This document shows positions 6,318 through 9,799 of a stretch of 9,799 bases of DNA, one piece after another. Below the pieces are notes generated by a model. That model saw only the letters and a list, made by a program, of their open reading frames with translations. It did not search any database and was not told the DNA's origin. Position 1 is the stretch's first letter, and each line of letters starts with the position of its first letter. This DNA comes from CALCKU01 sp964571595 (lineage in GTDB: Bacteria > Pseudomonadota > Alphaproteobacteria > Caulobacterales > Maricaulaceae): the NCBI GenBank assembly GCA_964571595.1, contig CAZNCJ010000080.1:1-9799 (forward strand), given 5' to 3'. The translations under genes and the position numbers were made by a program.

Positions 6318-6341
6318 AAAAAAAACCCGCCAAAAGGCGGG
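6318..6341 (-). terminator. Intrinsic terminator of the TonB-dependent receptor gene
   Basis: On the minus strand, CCCGCC-TTTT-GGCGGG (6341-6326) is followed at once by eight T (6325-6318). It starts 25 bases after the receptor stop codon and is a textbook Rho-independent terminator in that direction only. Confidence 0.93.
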
Positions 6342-6365
6342 GTCAAATTTCAGAATAAAAGCGCT

Positions 6366-9326
6366 CTAGAATGTGTAAGCCGCTTTGACGTACCACTGTC
6401 CGCCATTAAATCCAAACGGCGATGTTGATGGGAACTGCGCGCCAACAACACCAGCAAATGGGTTCTCATCCGGGAAATTATCAAAGATGTTTTGAGCACC
6501 AACACTAATGTCTAAACCTTCATAGACATTGGCTGTGATCTCGGCATCAAATAGAATTTCCGCACCTGCATCAATCGGGAAGGCCAGATCTGCATCGAGG
6601 TGATCTTCAAAGAAGCTTCCCCAGTAATTGGCACGAACAAAGCCACTAAAGATACCTTGGCTGTGGCTCCAGGTTACATTACCTTTTAGATTTGGAATGT
6701 TTTCTTCCAAGTTCATGATACGGCCTTGTGACAGGACAACATCACCGAAGTCTGCAATGTCGCCAGCGTCAATAAAGTTGCCGCTACCGTCACTTGCCAA
6801 TACAGAACGAACTGAGGTGTCTGTCCAGTTACCAACAACTGTCAAGCGCGATTCACCACCGGCAAAGTCGAACGGATAGTTATAGACAACGTCGATACCT
6901 TGCGTGCGTGTATCAAAAGCATTGGTGAAGGTTTGGAAGCTGGCTGTGCCTGTAAAGCCATCGAAATCAGCCGCATTCAGGACATTGGCACCGTCAAGCG
7001 CCGTGATGAGTGTGGATGTGTTTACAGTGGCTGGAAGCGCTACGCCATTATCTGTCGCGATAGCTTCAAGAGCATCTGTAAAGTTGGTAGCACTCGTTGT
7101 CGCGATACGTCCGTCCACAGTGATGTTGAAATAATCCACTGTGAGGTTACCCCAATCTGTATCGAGGCCGAAACCAACAGAGATATTACGCGCTTCTTCT
7201 GGCCCGAGTGAAGCACCGGGAGAGATAAGCTGCGCAGGCGCACTGGAGGCTGGTAGGATACCTTGGTCTTCCAGAAGACCACTCGATCCGATAGCGGTAG
7301 AGACGTTAATCACATTGGCTTGGCCCGGTGTTGGGGCGTGGAAGCCGGTAGAATATGTACCGCGAACACGGAAGGCATCATTAAACTTGTAAAGGCCACC
7401 GACCTTCCAGTTAAATGTGGATCCAAATGTGTTAAAGTCTTCCCAGCGTACAGCGCCTTGAAGTGTGACTTGATCGGAAATATCGCCTTCAAGTTCACCG
7501 TAAATGGCGATATTTGACTGATCGAATGATCCTACGGCTCCAGGATTAAATCCATTAAACCCGTTAGAACCTGGTCCGAAGCCTTGGTCAATGAGCGAGG
7601 TTTCTAAAGCCGAGGTGTTTGCGACAACTGTTGAGGCGTCATCTCCGCCATTAACAGTGAATTCTTCACGGCGCCATTCAGCACCCGTTGCGAATGTTAG
7701 ATCGCTGGCCCAGCCGTCAATCGGAATATCATATGACAGATCAACCCCGACGCGGAATTCGTCTTGCTCATAACCACCTGGGTTAAATGAGGTTGGCGTA
7801 TCTGGCCCAAGAGCGGCGTTGATCGTGTTTGAAATGATAAAGTTAGCTCCGTTATGGCCGACAGCACCAGAAATGTCATAGTTTAAGCCTGTACCGACAT
7901 CGATTGTACCGCGTACACCACCGACAATTTGGAAATCGTCAAGATCGCCACCAAAACGCGGTGTGAAACCACCCGGGAATTGTGTCAGGAATGAGAAACA
8001 GTTTGGATTGGCTTCAACAGCTGCAAGCGCGGCTGCATCAGGTAGAATACCGCCGCCTTCAGTCAGCGGGATACCAATTGGACAAGCCGCAGCGTTAAAG
8101 CCGCCATTAGCAGCCGTTAGGTTTCCTACGAGATTTGTGTCAAAGAGCGTACCATTTGCAACAGCTGCTGTTAAATCTGCAGCTGATACTGCTCCGGCAG
8201 CACCAATACCGATACCGTTGAGGGCCACAATGGCTGCAGTTTGGTCAGCAAGGTCGTCTGGATCTGTTGACGCAATCAAATCTGTTAAACCGCCAACGGA
8301 GCCAGGCACATCATCGATTAAAGCCAGTCCACCAGTTTGTGTAGCATCAAGTGTGGCTAAGCCACCACCAAAGATACCGCCACGCTGGATAGGATCACGG
8401 AAGAAGAAACCCCCTTCTGTTGAACGCTCGGCATAGTTACCAAAAGCATAGACTTCAGTGTTTTCGCCAACTTCAAGGGCTGAATTGATGAAGATTTTGA
8501 AATCGTCTTCAACTTCTGGCTGACCCCAAATTTGGACAACATCGGTTGTGACTGTGTTGACGTTAATGTCTTGAACGGCTGTGTTCCCCGCTGCGATAAG
8601 ATTTAAGGCGTCATCACGCTGAACAGAACGGATAGTATCGTCAGTTTCTTGCCACTCACCTGTGACATTGATGAAACCTTTATCACCTAAAGGCAGGCCG
8701 AAATTGGCTGCAAGCTGGATATTATCGCCGTCACCTTCATAGGTAGAGCCATATTTCGCAGAAAAAGCACCGCCTTCAGCACTATCTTTAAGTTGGAAGT
8801 TTAAAACACCCGCAATCGCATCCGCACCATATTGTGAAGAGGCACCGTCACGCAGGACTTCAACTTGCTTTAGTGCAAGGGCTGGGAAGACTGAGACGTC
8901 AGGACCTTGGGCACCATCAGCGATACCACCGCCGAGGAACGTAATAACCGCAGCACGGTGACGACGCTTACCATTGACAAGCACAAGCGTGTTATCTGGT
9001 GACAGACCGCGAAGGTTGGCCGGACGTACCAGCGTACCCGCATCTGAAATTGGCTGTGTGTTAACATTGTAGGATGGGACGGAGGTCCGTAAAAGATCTG
9101 AGAGATCATTTGCGGCCGAATTTGTAAACTCTGCGCCCTGGATAACGTCAACTGGTGCCGGTGCATCAGCGGCAGAACGTGCCTTACGACGTGTACCTGT
9201 TGTGATAATTTCATCTTCAGGATTAAATCCGCTATTTTGAGCGAATGTTGGCGTTGCCGTCAGGCCTGCCAATAATGCTGCGGATGCCGACATGGCAAGC
9301 GCATTCTTCATTGTGAATCTCTTCAT
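6366..9326 (-). CDS. TonB-dependent outer-membrane receptor
   Basis: This 986-residue outer-membrane active-transport protein has a Sec signal peptide at 1-29 (cleavage about PTFA/Q), followed by a TonB-box-like stretch EDEIITTGTR (37-46). A plug domain follows (about 52-180), with LRGLSPDNTLVLVNGKRRH and VEVLRDGASSQYGADAIAG. The rest is a 22-strand type barrel ending in the aromatic WYVKAAYTF needed for BAM assembly. NIFDNFPDENP near the C-terminus is also typical. Between about 320 and 460 lies a long Ala/Gly/Asp-rich stretch with the only two cysteines (415 and 443), probably an extracellular loop closed by a disulfide. AAGAGGG six bases before the ATG sets the start. The gene is monocistronic here, with a strong terminator. 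No FecR/sigma pair, transporter or hydrolase gene is adjacent, so the substrate (siderophore, glycan, peptide or other) cannot be assigned. Confidence 0.95.
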   Translation of the reverse strand: MKRFTMKNALAMSASAALLAGLTATPTFAQNSGFNPEDEIITTGTRRKARSAADAPAPVDVIQGAEFTNSAANDLSDLLRTSVPSYNVNTQPISDAGTLVRPANLRGLSPDNTLVLVNGKRRHRAAVITFLGGGIADGAQGPDVSVFPALALKQVEVLRDGASSQYGADAIAGVLNFQLKDSAEGGAFSAKYGSTYEGDGDNIQLAANFGLPLGDKGFINVTGEWQETDDTIRSVQRDDALNLIAAGNTAVQDINVNTVTTDVVQIWGQPEVEDDFKIFINSALEVGENTEVYAFGNYAERSTEGGFFFRDPIQRGGIFGGGLATLDATQTGGLALIDDVPGSVGGLTDLIASTDPDDLADQTAAIVALNGIGIGAAGAVSAADLTAAVANGTLFDTNLVGNLTAANGGFNAAACPIGIPLTEGGGILPDAAALAAVEANPNCFSFLTQFPGGFTPRFGGDLDDFQIVGGVRGTIDVGTGLNYDISGAVGHNGANFIISNTINAALGPDTPTSFNPGGYEQDEFRVGVDLSYDIPIDGWASDLTFATGAEWRREEFTVNGGDDASTVVANTSALETSLIDQGFGPGSNGFNGFNPGAVGSFDQSNIAIYGELEGDISDQVTLQGAVRWEDFNTFGSTFNWKVGGLYKFNDAFRVRGTYSTGFHAPTPGQANVINVSTAIGSSGLLEDQGILPASSAPAQLISPGASLGPEEARNISVGFGLDTDWGNLTVDYFNITVDGRIATTSATNFTDALEAIATDNGVALPATVNTSTLITALDGANVLNAADFDGFTGTASFQTFTNAFDTRTQGIDVVYNYPFDFAGGESRLTVVGNWTDTSVRSVLASDGSGNFIDAGDIADFGDVVLSQGRIMNLEENIPNLKGNVTWSHSQGIFSGFVRANYWGSFFEDHLDADLAFPIDAGAEILFDAEITANVYEGLDISVGAQNIFDNFPDENPFAGVVGAQFPSTSPFGFNGGQWYVKAAYTF

Positions 9327-9408
9327 AAGATACCCTCTTTAAAAATAGTAATGCGGCTAACTTGCAAAATATTAGGCGTTGCTCAATATAAAAACTGCGA
9401 GTCAAATT

Positions 9409-9474
9409 GATTAAATTTTATGTGTGACTTATTTGGCACGAAAAGAGGTGCGGGGATTAAAAATTGTGATTAAA
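9409..9474. repeat. Three GATTAAA copies in the receptor/acetyltransferase intergenic region
   Basis: GATTAAA occurs at 9409-9415, 9455-9461 and 9468-9474. The last two copies are 13 bases apart. A GAGTC (GANTC, the CcrM methylation motif) lies at 9399-9403. The stretch 9327-9550 separates two divergent genes, so it must hold both promoters. It is AT-rich and I found no -35/-10 pair good enough to call. In AT-rich DNA such short repeats can be chance. Confidence 0.3.
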
Positions 9475-9550
9475 TGATTTGTTCTTGGGCATATTTAGGG
9501 CATAATCGCTCTAATCAGAACGTCGTATAATAATATTATAAGTAGTGGTA

Positions 9551-9799
9551 ATGACAGAATTGCGGCTTAGACTCGCGACATCATCCGATATTCCAGCGAT
9601 AAAAGCGCTTATGGAGCGCTCAATCCGAATATTACAAAAAGGCTATTTATCGCCTGCGCAGATCGACGCCTCCTTTGCGGGAATGGGGCTGGACACGCAA
9701 TTAATTGATGATGAAACATATTTTTGTGTGTTTGAAGCTGATGTGCTGGTTGGATGTGGGGGCTGGTCAAGACGGGCAACTCTGTATGGCGGCAATCAT
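9551..9799 (+). CDS. GNAT family N-acetyltransferase, 3' part outside the window
   Basis: An open frame from ATG at 9551 runs to the edge without a stop and gives the first 83 residues. The N-terminus MTELRLRLATSSDIPAIKALMERSI is the usual first strand and helix of a GCN5-related acetyltransferase (quoted here as residues 1-25 for position: Arg5, Asp14 and Met21 in the helix). The stretch at 60-83, with VLVGCGGWSRR and then YGGNH, matches the central strand found in many small bacterial GNATs annotated only as acetyltransferases. The acetyl-CoA-binding Q/RxxGxG/A loop should lie beyond the window. The substrate is unknown. The gene is divergent from the TonB receptor and has only a weak ribosome site (GTGG). 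Confidence 0.8.
   Translation, partial: MTELRLRLATSSDIPAIKALMERSIRILQKGYLSPAQIDASFAGMGLDTQLIDDETYFCVFEADVLVGCGGWSRRATLYGGNH

Noticed and set aside
7963..8436. 157-codon open frame on the plus strand, antisense to the TonB receptor
   Set aside because: It is a mirror of the Ala/Gly-rich receptor loop, rich in Pro, Ala and Ser as expected from reversed GC-biased codons, with no ribosome site. Other open frames inside the receptor are rejected for the same reason.
9430..9450. TGGCACG near 9434 as a sigma-54 promoter for the acetyltransferase or receptor
   Set aside because: Nothing like TTGC follows at -12 spacing and it is far from the acetyltransferase start.

Overview
The window most likely comes from a marine or aquatic, dimorphic or stalked alphaproteobacterium of the Caulobacterales/Maricaulales group (Hyphomonadaceae or a relative). 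The main evidence is a recognisable SpmX-type polarity protein (degenerate muramidase, acidic linker, two C-terminal membrane helices). A DUF1489 gene, a family typical of Alphaproteobacteria, and a large TonB-dependent receptor agree with this. Base composition is close to balanced, lower than in Caulobacter itself. The taxonomic call is an inference from gene content.

Left part (1-1100): the 5' portion of a tRNA-Asp gene runs off the left edge on the minus strand behind a clear sigma-70 promoter. Next, also on the minus strand, is a flavin reductase of the nitroreductase superfamily that matches the iodotyrosine deiodinase (halotyrosine dehalogenase) branch, including the Glu/Tyr/Lys lid triad that holds the amino-acid substrate. 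A short palindrome sits over its likely -35 region.

Centre (1100-6250), all on the plus strand: a small PepSY-type membrane protein is followed 52 bases later by an MgtE magnesium channel, which starts at TTG. Then come the SpmX homologue, a JmjC-fold (FIH-like) Fe(II)/2-oxoglutarate oxygenase with all its metal and cosubstrate residues, and a DUF1489 protein. PepSY-mgtE and JmjC-DUF1489 look like two-gene transcription units. spmX sits alone behind a possible, imperfect sigma-54 promoter, which is notable because Caulobacter spmX is sigma-54/TacA-dependent.

Right part (6250-9799): a convergent pair of terminators separates the plus-strand block from a large minus-strand TonB-dependent outer-membrane receptor. 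It has a signal peptide, TonB box, plug and barrel, and its substrate is unknown. Divergent from it, and cut by the right edge, is the N-terminal part of a GNAT acetyltransferase. No mobile element, CRISPR array or prophage is visible. The most interesting items are the bacterial halotyrosine dehalogenase, the SpmX pseudo-muramidase with its candidate promoter, and the FIH-like oxygenase next to it.
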